Shown: piece by piece, positions 9,111 to 18,325 of the stretch
Layout: each line of letters begins with the position of its first letter
How positions within the stretch are numbered: position 1 is the stretch's first letter
DNA from: Thalassomonas haliotis
Lineage (GTDB): Bacteria; Pseudomonadota; Gammaproteobacteria; Enterobacterales; Alteromonadaceae
Direction: 5' to 3'
Length of the DNA: 64,000 nt
Assembly: GCF_028657945.1 (NCBI RefSeq)
Contig: NZ_CP059693.1
Coordinates: 1,984,001 to 2,048,000, forward strand
Notes under the pieces: generated by a model
Databases searched by the model: none
The model's input: the letters and a program-made list of their open reading frames with translations, nothing else
What the model was told of the DNA's origin: nothing
Translations under genes and position numbers: made by a program

Positions 9111-11655
9111 ATGGCTGGTCTGAACTCAGCTGCCGCTTGTCTAAGGTATGGTTGAGAACCTCTTGCCGGTTGAATATCAGCGGCCGCAGCGCGGTATTTT
9201 CGGCATAATAACGGTTTTGATCGTCCTTATGCGCCGACTCGTTATTTGACGACTGCGAATAAGCCAACAGTCCCCGGGCAGCAGGGCCCGCGTCGGTAAA
9301 ACTCACCACAAACATCCAGCTTGAGCCGTAGTTGATATGATAACCCTGCTCGCTTAATCCCGATGCCAGCGGCTGTCCGCTTTCTGTATCCAGTATCTGC
9401 GGGTACTGATGGATGGGGTAGAGGGTGTCATCCGCCTCTCGCGGCGAGAAAACATTAAATCCCCCCTCTGCATGGGTACTGCCGGCCCAGGGGAAGCGTT
9501 GGCCGCTGGCGTTGGCGCCATTATTGTCAATAAGGGTTTTTTCGGTAAATTGTATACTGCCCAGGGGGGCGTTATTGTCTAAACCGGCTTGGTTGACATT
9601 GGCCACAGCTGCGGCCAAAGCCTGCAATACCTGATCATTACTGGCCAAATCATTGGGGGTGTTTAAGGGGTCGCTGACATCAAACGGCCGGGTAAAATGC
9701 TGCTCCTGGTCGAACTTAAAGGCAAACTCTTTAAAAATATGACCGGACTGACTCTGTTGCGACATAACGCCGTTGAAGTTTAACAAGGCATTACAGGCGT
9801 TTTCGATATTAACTTCCAGGCCGTTGTTTAAGGTGACCGGCTCACTGCCTTGCCCCTGGCACAGGTTGATTAAATCGGGCAATACCTGTTCGGCTAAATA
9901 ACCTCGGTTGCTGAGCAGGGCGGTTTCGACTTCACCGGCGTTAAATAAGCCGTCTTGTCCGGCACTGTCGCTTAACAGGGTTAAACCCATGCGGGTTCTT
10001 AACGACAGGGGCACAAGGTCATCGCCGTAAAGGATGGAATAGCCGGACATGGGCTCGCTTAAGTTGGTGGCCCAGTAGCTATCATTGGAGTTTTGTACAT
10101 AATCGGCGCGTAATAACTTGGGGGCCTGCTGGTAAGTATTTAAACCATCCGGTTCAAACAAGCTGGTATTGCCGGGTAAAATATCAAAACCGAGGGCGTT
10201 CCGGGTGGCAACTAACTGCGGATCGCTGCGCATCAAAGCCAGGGCTTCGTCGTTTAAATTTAATACCCGGGTTTTATCGATATAAAATGCATTGCCGGTA
10301 TCATCGGCATACATGGTATTGACCCAGGGAATACCGTTATAGTCCCGGTAGGCCTGTTGAAATTCTGCTAAATTGCCGGCCAGATTGATTGCCAGCCAGT
10401 GATCGATCAAATCGGTATTTTCTTCGGCGGCATCCCTTAAGGTGAAGGCGTTGGACTCGGACCAGGGCAGTAAATTCATTTCTGGCGGGGTTTCAATCAT
10501 TAAACCGTGGTGGCTGTAGTAATAGTCTTTGGCCAGGGTGATGGTATTGTCGCCGGCTTTTACTGCTATCTGGTAGCTTTGTTTGCTGATCTCCCGGTTT
10601 TCATCGTCATACTGATATTGCAGCGGGTTGTCTTGGCTCAGGCTTAGCTGGTAGAGGGCAAAACGTCTGGATTTTGAGACGGTATGGGTCCAGGCAAGGT
10701 GCTGGTTAAAGCCGATATTGACGATGCCGGGCAGTCCCTGCAGGCTGCCGCCCATAACATCGAGAACGCCGGGGATAGTAATATGTGATTGCCAGAACCT
10801 TAAATGGCCGGTATAGGGAAAATGCGGGTTGGCCAGTACTAATCCCCGGCCGTTTTCGGTTTTGTCTTTACCCAGGCTCCAGCCGTTGGAGCCGAGGTCG
10901 CCATGCTCCTGGTCCGGCATGCTAAAAAGGCTGGCCCGCTGTTGGACATTTTGCTGTAAGTTGGCAATAAGCGGATTGTGAGCTGTACTCTTGTGCCGGA
11001 GGCCGGCACTTTTCGCCGGGTTAAAACCATAAGGCAGGTAGCTGTCGTCGTCTTCTGGGTTGGCAAAAAAGGCCAGTTCCATAAACTCTTCGCCGCTGGC
11101 CAGTTGCGAAGTGGCAAAAATATAGGCGGTTAATTCTTGGGGGGTAATGGCTTGCACCCAGCGTTGTCCGGCACAGGCCGGATCCAGTTTGTCTATGCCG
11201 GTTTCTTCCAGGTAGCGGTTATAACCGCTGACATAACCTTCTATCAGGGCCCGTGAATTGTCACTTAAATTCGGGTAATGTTCATTTGCCGAGGCCATTA
11301 CCTTTAACGCCAGATAGCCAAAATCAGAAATGAGATGGCTGGAATCCCCTGAACCTTGCACCTTATCGGGGCCAAAGTATTTGGCCCTTTCGCTGCGCAC
11401 TTTAATGATTTGATCCGCTAAGATACAGATATTGTCCCGGGCGTAGGCAAAGCCGGAACCGTAGGCCAGACTTTGCAGGTTGTCGGCGGTAATATGAGGC
11501 ACGCCATAATCTGTCCAGCGGATTTCGGCGCTAAGCTCTCCGTCGGGGGCAAAGGCGACTAAGGTTTTGTCTGAATGGCTGTTATCGTTATCACCGCAGC
11601 CGCCGAGCAACAGGGCAAATGACATTGCCAATAGGGTCTTATTGGTCGTATCCAC
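9109..11655 (-). CDS. Penicillin acylase family (S45) Ntn-hydrolase, lipoprotein
   Basis: This 848-residue enzyme is a self-processing amidase of the penicillin G / N-acyl-homoserine-lactone acylase family. It begins with a lipoprotein signal (LLLGGCGDN). The N-terminal alpha segment contains the GVPHITADNLQSLAYGSGFAYA region typical of the family. The processing site and nucleophile are in DLGSNGWSLG near residue 255, where cleavage before Ser exposes the catalytic Ntn residue; LANPHFPY follows as in other members. It would hydrolyse amide bonds of acylated substrates in the periplasm or at the cell surface. Substrate is unknown: AHL signals, beta-lactams and other N-acyl compounds are all possible. 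It stands alone. Confidence 0.85.
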   Translation of the reverse strand: MDTTNKTLLAMSFALLLGGCGDNDNSHSDKTLVAFAPDGELSAEIRWTDYGVPHITADNLQSLAYGSGFAYARDNICILADQIIKVRSERAKYFGPDKVQGSGDSSHLISDFGYLALKVMASANEHYPNLSDNSRALIEGYVSGYNRYLEETGIDKLDPACAGQRWVQAITPQELTAYIFATSQLASGEEFMELAFFANPEDDDSYLPYGFNPAKSAGLRHKSTAHNPLIANLQQNVQQRASLFSMPDQEHGDLGSNGWSLGKDKTENGRGLVLANPHFPYTGHLRFWQSHITIPGVLDVMGGSLQGLPGIVNIGFNQHLAWTHTVSKSRRFALYQLSLSQDNPLQYQYDDENREISKQSYQIAVKAGDNTITLAKDYYYSHHGLMIETPPEMNLLPWSESNAFTLRDAAEENTDLIDHWLAINLAGNLAEFQQAYRDYNGIPWVNTMYADDTGNAFYIDKTRVLNLNDEALALMRSDPQLVATRNALGFDILPGNTSLFEPDGLNTYQQAPKLLRADYVQNSNDSYWATNLSEPMSGYSILYGDDLVPLSLRTRMGLTLLSDSAGQDGLFNAGEVETALLSNRGYLAEQVLPDLINLCQGQGSEPVTLNNGLEVNIENACNALLNFNGVMSQQSQSGHIFKEFAFKFDQEQHFTRPFDVSDPLNTPNDLASNDQVLQALAAAVANVNQAGLDNNAPLGSIQFTEKTLIDNNGANASGQRFPWAGSTHAEGGFNVFSPREADDTLYPIHQYPQILDTESGQPLASGLSEQGYHINYGSSWMFVVSFTDAGPAARGLLAYSQSSNNESAHKDDQNRYYAENTALRPLIFNRQEVLNHTLDKRQLSSDQP

Positions 11656-11824
11656 AACATATCCTTGTTTTTTATATAAAAGAAAAGATTTACTCCATGA
11701 ATGATCACTATACCTTCCTTTGAAAGCGATGTAATGGAAAACCGTATCAGATAAGCGCAGACAAGATTAAAACCTGTAACCTTGCCTGGTATTTTTATTG
11801 AGGGGAGCAGGGCAATAAGGGAGA

Positions 11825-12214
11825 TTACTTTTTCTTGAGCCTGTGTTTTAATTCCGACTCCAGTTCATAGGGATAAATCACCAGGCCTTCTTCTGCCTGG
11901 TTGGGAAAGACCACTATCGCCAGTTCATCTTCTTCCAGCCCAGGACTCCAGTGACTGAGCCATTTGTCCAGGGAGATAGCCTGAGCCTGGCAGGCTTGCC
12001 ATTCATTGGTGGCCCAGCTTTGGGCAAACTCCTGATTGGGCCAGACCGGGACGCAGTCTTCATCTTCAGAATTTAGCATCACACAACCGTGTTCATCGGT
12101 GAGGATCCAAAGTTCCTGGTTGGTGATTGCCTGTTTCAGTAAATAGTTAAAGCGCTGTTGCTCATCATATTGCTCTATGGCGTTCACTTCTTGCTCGGTT
12201 AAGGGGGTAGACAT
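11825..12214 (-). CDS. DUF2750 domain protein
   Basis: A small acidic cytoplasmic protein of 129 residues after start correction. The ATG at 12214 (MSTPLTEQEV) is preferred over the one 39 bp upstream because CGGAGA sits 7-8 bp before it. The sequence, with YLLKQAITNQELWILTDEHG and a W-rich middle (VWPNQEFAQSW, LDKWLSHW), fits the DUF2750 family, whose role is unknown. It lies alone between the acylase and the ABC permease genes on the same strand, with gaps of about 170 and 185 bp. No signal peptide or membrane segment is seen. Confidence 0.7.
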   Translation of the reverse strand: MSTPLTEQEVNAIEQYDEQQRFNYLLKQAITNQELWILTDEHGCVMLNSEDEDCVPVWPNQEFAQSWATNEWQACQAQAISLDKWLSHWSPGLEEDELAIVVFPNQAEEGLVIYPYELESELKHRLKKK

Positions 12215-12400
12215 GGTGATTCTCCGAAATAGGGATGGCTTGGCATAAAGCAAAGGAGCATTTTAGCCTTAAGCTATTACTTTGTCATGGTTTTGTCATG
12301 CGCGGATTTTTCCTTTGGATGTTTGTCGTGCGGGTTTGTGCCTGGATCCGGCCTTAAAACGACTGCTAAAAGACCGGTTATTTGACCTGAACAACAAGGC

Positions 12401-14842
12401 TTACGGACTTGCTTTTAAGGACAGAGCCACAGCTTGGTTGAGATAGCGGCGCAGTGGTAAATAACAGGCACACCAGGAAATCACACAAATTAAGGCGAGA
12501 GTAACGAATAACACAGGCAATAACTGCCAGCTGATATAAGGGGCTAAAAACTCATTAAACGTTAATACCATTAGCAACAAGCTGATAAGGCCTGTGACTA
12601 TTCCCAACAAGACTGAAAAAGCATTGTCTTTGAAGATCAATAAGATAATATCTTTACGCTTAGCGCCTACAGCCAACCGGGTACCGATTTCAAGACGGCG
12701 CATTTGTGTGCCGACGCTGATAATGCCATAGAGTCCTATTGCCGCTAACAACAAGGTCAGTAAGGATAAGCCCCCTGAGGTGACAGCCGTAGTGTATTGG
12801 CTAAAGAGGCGGGACTGGCGTCGTTCGTTTAGCGTACTCAGGCTAAATAGTTTAAATTGGCCACTTACCTGGCTGAGCACGGCCACGATTTGTTCGCGGG
12901 TTAATTCCTGGCCCGGCAGGTGCTTTATCAGCATCATATTTCTTGCCGGCGATGTCGGAAAATAAAAGCGCGGCGGGATTTCATTCTCTCCCGGCAGCTT
13001 GATGCCCTTGACGACCCCGACGATGGCGCTGCCGTTAAGGGTTAATCCCAGGGAGCTGCTGTGCGGGGCTAATTGCCTGGCGAAGACGTCATTGACTATC
13101 ATAACGTCATTGCCGTCTTTGATGTCGGCGGCGCTGAAATAACTGCCCTCGATTAACGGCTGGTTGATCAGGGAAAAGTATTTATGATCTATGTCTTTTG
13201 CTTTGACTGAATAACGCTCATTGCTGACTTTGGCCGTCAGTGCCCGGGTGCTAAAGGCCATAGGGGCAAGCGACTGGCTGATGTCCTCGACCTGGGGCAA
13301 GGCCAGCAGCTGGCGGCGTAATGCCTGAACCTGGTTTGCCCGCTCGGCTGCTTTGTTGCCGGAAGGGGGAAGTGCCAGCACCATAAAGGCGATATTGTCG
13401 GTGTCGAAGCCGCTGGCCTGGTTAATGGTATTCAGGGCGTTTTTAAATAATACCAGGCATGCCAGTACTAAGCTGGTCACTATAGTGATTTGGATAATGA
13501 TCAAGGTATTGCGTATTTTCCCGGGCACCTGCACACCGCTGCCTTTGCCGCTGCCCTGTAAACGGTTATTTAATTGCCGGTAATTGAGCATGTGCGTACT
13601 TATCCGGGCAAAGAACAATGCCAGGCTGACGGTCAGCAGCAGGGCCGAGCCCAAAGTAAAGGCATTGATCGCCAGTTCATCCACCCGGGGAAAAACGTGA
13701 TTAAGCATGTGCTGTAAAAGGGCAAAGCCGAATGTTGCCAGCACAAGGGCGAGCACTATGGCCATCAGCATTAATAAGCCGGTTTGCATCAGTAAAACGG
13801 CAAATAACTGACTTTTTGAAGCGCCGACGGCGGCATGAATGGCCAGGTTGTGCTGCTGCTCGGCGGTGCGGGAAATAAATAAGTTAGTGATATTCGTGAT
13901 GGCGATAAGGACCAGGGCAATAAGCCCCGCCAGCAATAAATAAATGCTTTGCTCGCTGTCCGCCAGGATCACAGATTTCAGCGAATGCAGCCTGATCTTG
14001 ATACCCCAGCCGTTAAAAAAGCCATATCCGGCAACATTTTCCTGCCAGGTGCTGTTGAGCAAGCCGGTCAGGGCCTGACTTACCTGCTCGGGGTTTTTGT
14101 CGGCCGGTAATTTAGCCAGCACATTTAACAGGCCGTCGTCGTTGCCCCATTTTTTGCGTTCACTTTCGCTGATGGAATTAAAATCCCAGGGAAGAAAAAC
14201 CTGGCTTTTCATACCGGTATCGAGCAATTCCGGCTCCTGAAATCCTTTGCCTAATACGCCGATAATGCGGTAACTGGTGCCGGAAAAAGTCACTTTTTTG
14301 TTGAGAATATCCGGGGCTTGGGAAAATTCCTTTTGCCAGGTGTCATAGCCTAAAACCGCTACCGGGTGATGGCTATTTACCGCTTCTGTTTGTTCAAAGC
14401 CCCGGCCAAGCGCCATTTTGGCATCTAGCAGGCTAAACCACTCGGGGGTGACAAAAGCTTGGCTCAGGGTCGGATGTTTCGGGCTGGAGGCCAGCACATC
14501 GGCATCATAATAAATAAGCGCAGCCTGGCTAAAGGCCTGTTGAGAGCGGTAGAAATGCATGAGATTGGGATAGGTAAAGGCCCGGCTGTCAATCTTACCG
14601 TCTTTATCGATAAGCTGGTGTTCCAGGGTATAGAGCTGTTCCTGTTGTGGATAGGGCAGGGGTTTTACCAGCATGATATAGGCCAGGGTTAATACCGTTA
14701 ACAGCGCGCCTAAGGTCAAGCCTAAGGTAGTGACAATGCCGGCTACAAATGCCGGCTTGCTTTGTAAACTGCCCCAGGCCTGTTTAACCAGGTAGGGAAA
14801 TTGATGTACAAGCAGCTGACTTGCCTGGCGGAAGTTATTCAA
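12401..14842 (-). CDS. ABC transporter permease, MacB/FtsX type (second copy)
   Basis: An 813-residue permease with the double FtsX architecture: one transmembrane helix near residues 35-60, a large MacB-like periplasmic domain, three helices near 300-410, a second periplasmic domain and three helices at the C-terminus (from about 690). GLYGIISVGTQMRRLEIGTRLAVGA is the typical FtsX cytoplasmic turn, interrupted here by strand ends. It is clearly paralogous to the gene upstream (shared TFSGTSYRIIGVL, TAEQQ, ARQLAPHSS-like segments). The start appears to be TTG with AGAGGA upstream. Gene order adaptor-ATPase-permease-permease suggests both subunits form one MacB-like mechanotransmission export complex. 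Confidence 0.85.
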   Translation of the reverse strand: MNNFRQASQLLVHQFPYLVKQAWGSLQSKPAFVAGIVTTLGLTLGALLTVLTLAYIMLVKPLPYPQQEQLYTLEHQLIDKDGKIDSRAFTYPNLMHFYRSQQAFSQAALIYYDADVLASSPKHPTLSQAFVTPEWFSLLDAKMALGRGFEQTEAVNSHHPVAVLGYDTWQKEFSQAPDILNKKVTFSGTSYRIIGVLGKGFQEPELLDTGMKSQVFLPWDFNSISESERKKWGNDDGLLNVLAKLPADKNPEQVSQALTGLLNSTWQENVAGYGFFNGWGIKIRLHSLKSVILADSEQSIYLLLAGLIALVLIAITNITNLFISRTAEQQHNLAIHAAVGASKSQLFAVLLMQTGLLMLMAIVLALVLATFGFALLQHMLNHVFPRVDELAINAFTLGSALLLTVSLALFFARISTHMLNYRQLNNRLQGSGKGSGVQVPGKIRNTLIIIQITIVTSLVLACLVLFKNALNTINQASGFDTDNIAFMVLALPPSGNKAAERANQVQALRRQLLALPQVEDISQSLAPMAFSTRALTAKVSNERYSVKAKDIDHKYFSLINQPLIEGSYFSAADIKDGNDVMIVNDVFARQLAPHSSSLGLTLNGSAIVGVVKGIKLPGENEIPPRFYFPTSPARNMMLIKHLPGQELTREQIVAVLSQVSGQFKLFSLSTLNERRQSRLFSQYTTAVTSGGLSLLTLLLAAIGLYGIISVGTQMRRLEIGTRLAVGAKRKDIILLIFKDNAFSVLLGIVTGLISLLLMVLTFNEFLAPYISWQLLPVLFVTLALICVISWCACYLPLRRYLNQAVALSLKASP

Positions 14843-14907
14843 TGCTCTATTCCTCTGTAAAAATTTGTTTTGTCTGCATCATCTGCACCTTGATAAGAAA
14901 ATCCGGC

Positions 14908-14936
14908 AGCAGCACCCGGTAAACCCAGGTGCTGCT
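14908..14936 (-). other. Hairpin between the two permease genes
   Basis: On the minus-strand transcript AGCAGCACC pairs with GGGTGCTGCT around an 10-base loop. There is no U-tract, so it is more likely a transcript-stability or processing structure than a terminator. Confidence 0.5.
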
Positions 14937-14946
14937 TTGGGCCGTA

Positions 14947-17382
14947 TTAATCACTGCCCCTGAGAGAATATATTGCCGGGCGGTTGATAAACTGACGCAG
15001 CGGCCAGTAACAGGCAAACCAGCTAATGGTGGCGATTAAGCCTAAGGTCAGGGCAAAAACCGGGACTAACTGCACCTGAAGATAAGCTTCCAACTCCTTT
15101 GGAAAACCAAGATATAAAATCACTAATAAAATCATACCTGTGATTATGCCGGTAATTAACGACAGGGAATTGTCTTTGATTATCATAGTGATCAAGGTTC
15201 TGCGCTTGGCGCCTATGGCTAAACGGGTGCCTATTTCAAAGCGGCGCATTTGCGTGCCATAACTTAAAATACCGTAGAGGCCTATGGCTGCCAGGAAAAA
15301 AGTCAGCAGGGCCAGTATGGCACTGGTAATTGCAGTAGTGTATTGGGTGAACAGCAACTGATCCCGGCGATTATCGAGGGAGGAAAGCTCAAACAGGCTA
15401 TATTGACTGGTGACCCCGGCGATAATTTCGGCTGCCTGCTGGCGTGAAATTGCCTGCCCCGGTTTGAGTTTCAGCATTAAGCGCGTACCACCGCGGTGCG
15501 CGGCGGGGTAGGCGCGCATAGGCGTTTCACTCCTGCCGGGTATGGTCATGCCTTTTACAACCCCGACAATAACCGCTGCCGGGTCTTCAGGGCCGCCAAA
15601 AGTGATTTGCATCCCCAGCGGGCTTTTATCTCCGGCCAGATGTCTGGCATAGACATCATTGACAAGCAGCAAATCAACCTCATCGCTAATCTCTGTGTCG
15701 GTAAAGGTACGGCCTTCGAGCAGGGGCTGGTTAATAAGGTTGAAGTAGTTTTCATCTACCGGCTTGGTCTTTACCACCAGGCGTTCATTGGTTGAGACCA
15801 CCACCTGGGCCCAAATGCCAAAACCACTGAGGGGGGAGGCTGACTGGCTGATGGCTTCAACTTGCGGCAGTTGTGATAATTTTGTCTTCAGCTCCTGCAT
15901 GATCACCTTACGTTCTTCCCTGGACGGCGGTGTGGTGCTCGCCCCTGCCAGCACTAAGGTGGTGATATTGTTTGTCTCAAAACCTATGGGGTTTTCTATG
16001 GTATTAACGGCATCTTTCAATAAGCTGATATTGACAAAAACCAGGGCGGTGACAATCGCCACCTGGCTGATGATCAGTAACTGGCGGACTTTGTGTGATA
16101 CCTGGATGCCGCTGCCTTTGCCGCTTGATTGCAAAGTGGCATTTAACGCCCGGTAATTGATCATATTGGCGCTTAATTTGGCAAAGAAAAATGCCAGGAC
16201 AAAGGTGATGGCAAGGGCGCACAGCAAGGTAAAGCCGTTGAGGTTGAGTTCATCAACTCTTGGCAAACGTTGTGCCAGGAAATATTGCATGATCTCGAAG
16301 CCGCCAAGGGCAATGACCAGGGCGATGATGATCGCCATTGCCATCAATAAACCCGACTCGGCAAACAAGGTTTTAAATAATTGCTTTTTGCTTGCCCCTA
16401 TGGCGGCATGAATCGCCAGTTGTCTTTGCTGTTCGGCGGTGCGGGACATAAATAAATTGGCAATATTGGCACAGGCAATGAGCACTAAGCCGATAACCCC
16501 AGCCAGCAACATGTATACGGTATCCTGGTTATCTCCCAAGATCACCGACTGTAAAGGGGTGATATCACTGCTCAGGCTCCAGCCCTTGAAAAAATCAAAA
16601 CCGACAACATTTTCCTGCCAGGTATCATTCATTAACGGGGTGAGTATCTGCTTTGCCTGGCTTAAGCTGATCTTGTCATTGAGTTTACCGATAAATAACT
16701 GAGTATCGTTGATGTTAATCCAGGATTTGCGCAGATCTTCTCCTACTTCGTTAAAATCCCAGGGCATAAAGACCTGGCTGTTACGGCCGGTGCTGTAGAT
16801 TTGCGGTTCGATAAAGTCTTCGCTTAATACCCCGACAATGTTAAAGCTGGTGCCTGAAAAACTGACTTTTTGCGATAAAATATCAGCAGTGCCGGCAAAT
16901 TCATCTTGCCAGGTGCGATAGCTTAATATGGCCACCGGGTTGTTGGTGTTAAGGGCTTCGGTTGCTTCAAAGATGCGTCCGATAGCCATTTCAACCCCGA
17001 GCAGGTTAAACCACTGGGGAGTCACAAAGGCGGTATTCATTGTCGGTTGCGTTGGCGAGCTGGTGAGCACATTTTCATCAAAATAGATCAGGGCGCTTTC
17101 ATCAAAGATGGTTTGCTTTTGATATAAGTGCATTAGACTCGGGTAGGTAAACGCCTTACCGACCCCTTCGTTATTGGCATCGACAAACTCCGAGTCGACC
17201 CGGTATAAGTGTTCTTGCTCCGGATAGGGCAGGGGCTTGGCTATTAGTACATAAGCCAGGGTCAAGATACATAACAGCGCCCCCAGGGTGATACCCATAG
17301 TGGTGATAACTGTGCCGACGAAGCCGGGCTTTTTGCGTAAACTGGCCCAGGCCTGTTTTTGCCGGTAATACAATGAACTCAT
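14947..17382 (-). CDS. ABC transporter permease, MacB/FtsX type (first copy)
   Basis: An 811-residue permease of the same layout as its downstream neighbour: N-terminal helix, MacB periplasmic domain, a three-helix block near residues 295-410, second periplasmic domain and C-terminal three-helix block with the turn MRRFEIGTRLAIGAKRRT. A ribosome site AAGGAG lies 6 bp before the ATG. FtsX/MacB-type transporters do not pump through the membrane core; they couple ATP use in the cytoplasm to movement in the periplasm, exporting peptides, toxins or lipids, usually with an adaptor and TolC. The adaptor and ATPase genes directly upstream fit that role. Substrate is unknown. Confidence 0.87.
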   Translation of the reverse strand: MSSLYYRQKQAWASLRKKPGFVGTVITTMGITLGALLCILTLAYVLIAKPLPYPEQEHLYRVDSEFVDANNEGVGKAFTYPSLMHLYQKQTIFDESALIYFDENVLTSSPTQPTMNTAFVTPQWFNLLGVEMAIGRIFEATEALNTNNPVAILSYRTWQDEFAGTADILSQKVSFSGTSFNIVGVLSEDFIEPQIYSTGRNSQVFMPWDFNEVGEDLRKSWININDTQLFIGKLNDKISLSQAKQILTPLMNDTWQENVVGFDFFKGWSLSSDITPLQSVILGDNQDTVYMLLAGVIGLVLIACANIANLFMSRTAEQQRQLAIHAAIGASKKQLFKTLFAESGLLMAMAIIIALVIALGGFEIMQYFLAQRLPRVDELNLNGFTLLCALAITFVLAFFFAKLSANMINYRALNATLQSSGKGSGIQVSHKVRQLLIISQVAIVTALVFVNISLLKDAVNTIENPIGFETNNITTLVLAGASTTPPSREERKVIMQELKTKLSQLPQVEAISQSASPLSGFGIWAQVVVSTNERLVVKTKPVDENYFNLINQPLLEGRTFTDTEISDEVDLLLVNDVYARHLAGDKSPLGMQITFGGPEDPAAVIVGVVKGMTIPGRSETPMRAYPAAHRGGTRLMLKLKPGQAISRQQAAEIIAGVTSQYSLFELSSLDNRRDQLLFTQYTTAITSAILALLTFFLAAIGLYGILSYGTQMRRFEIGTRLAIGAKRRTLITMIIKDNSLSLITGIITGMILLVILYLGFPKELEAYLQVQLVPVFALTLGLIATISWFACYWPLRQFINRPAIYSLRGSD

Positions 17383-17397
17383 ATTATCTCCTTGATA

Positions 17398-17487
17398 TTA
17401 GGCACAGGACCTAATTAACATATTGATATCGGCTGATTTCAGTTGCCTGTCAATGGACGCCATCGGGGTGTGTAAAGCTAGGCTCAT
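17398..17487 (-). CDS. Possible 29-residue peptide coupled to the ABC ATPase gene
   Basis: A 29-codon frame starts at an ATG that overlaps the ATPase stop (ATGA) and has a full AAGGAGG ribosome site 4 bp upstream, inside the end of the ATPase gene. The peptide begins [15 protein letters not shown] and ends MLIRSCA, 15 bp before the permease ATG. It has no recognisable family or membrane segment. It may only help ribosomes pass from the ATPase to the permease gene, or be a decayed gene end. Confidence 0.35.
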   Translation of the reverse strand: MSLALHTPMASIDRQLKSADINMLIRSCA

Positions 17488-18224
17488 ACGGCCTCCTTGA
17501 TGTTAGCTCCAGAGGCTGGTGTGGTTAAAATACTCCCGTCGAGCAGTTTCAGCTGAATATTGGCCATATTGGCGTAACGGGGATCATGGGTCACCATACA
17601 AATAGTGGTGCCGTTTTTATTTAACTGCTCCAGGGTGTCCATAACCTGATCGCCGCTTTTCGAATCAAGGTTACCCGTGGGTTCATCCACCAGTAAAATT
17701 GCCGGTTTGGCCACCAATGCCCTGGCGATGGCGATACGCTGTTGCTGTCCCCCGGATAACTGGTTGGGTTTATGGCCGGTTCTGTGGGTCATATCCACGG
17801 ATTGCAAACACTCATTGACCCGTTTGGCGATAGCTTCTTCAGGCATCTTTTCGCTGCTGTATCTCAGCGGCAGGGCAACATTATCAAAAACAGATAATTC
17901 ATCGATTAAGTTAAACGACTGGAAAATAAAGCCGATTTTGGCATTTCTTATTTCTGCCGCCTGATCCAGGGACAGCTCGGTGACATTAATGCCTTCGATG
18001 ATATATTCGCCGCCGCTTGGCATATCCAGCAAACCCAGGATAGAGAGCAGGGTTGATTTTCCGCAACCGGACGGACCGGAAATAGAGACATAGTCGCCGG
18101 CATAAATGGTCAGGTCGATATTTTTCAGGGCATGGGTTTCGAGCTCTTCGGTTTCAAAGACCTTGGCTATGCCGCGCATTTGTATTTTAATCTCTTTATT
18201 GTTTTCTAAAGTACTGGTCATCAC
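17484..18224 (-). CDS. ABC transporter ATP-binding protein (MacB/LolD type)
   Basis: A 246-residue ATPase with all motor motifs: Walker [11 protein letters not shown]-loop region [14 protein letters not shown], signature LSGGQQQR, Walker [15 protein letters not shown] and the switch His in VTHDPRYA. The spacing and the NLDS ending are typical of the LolD/MacB/FtsE class that works with FtsX-type permeases. It lies between the HlyD-type adaptor gene (about 100 bp upstream) and two permease genes, forming one operon. The ATG at 18224 may be followed by a second one at 18221; both are plausible. Confidence 0.9.
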   Translation of the reverse strand: MMTSTLENNKEIKIQMRGIAKVFETEELETHALKNIDLTIYAGDYVSISGPSGCGKSTLLSILGLLDMPSGGEYIIEGINVTELSLDQAAEIRNAKIGFIFQSFNLIDELSVFDNVALPLRYSSEKMPEEAIAKRVNECLQSVDMTHRTGHKPNQLSGGQQQRIAIARALVAKPAILLVDEPTGNLDSKSGDQVMDTLEQLNKNGTTICMVTHDPRYANMANIQLKLLDGSILTTPASGANIKEAV

Positions 18225-18293
18225 AAATGTCTTCCTCTGCTCATACTGTTGTTTTTATGCCGGCAGTGACTGCCGGCGTTATGTTATTAGTGT

Positions 18294-18325
18294 ATTGAAA
18301 GTTGAAAGTTGAAAGTTGAAAGTTA
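18294..18325. repeat. 7-bp repeat (GTTGAAA) at the 3' end of the adaptor gene
   Basis: About four units of GTTGAAA abut and slightly overlap the stop of the HlyD-type gene. It is a simple repeat likely to vary by slippage; no function is evident. Confidence 0.7.
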
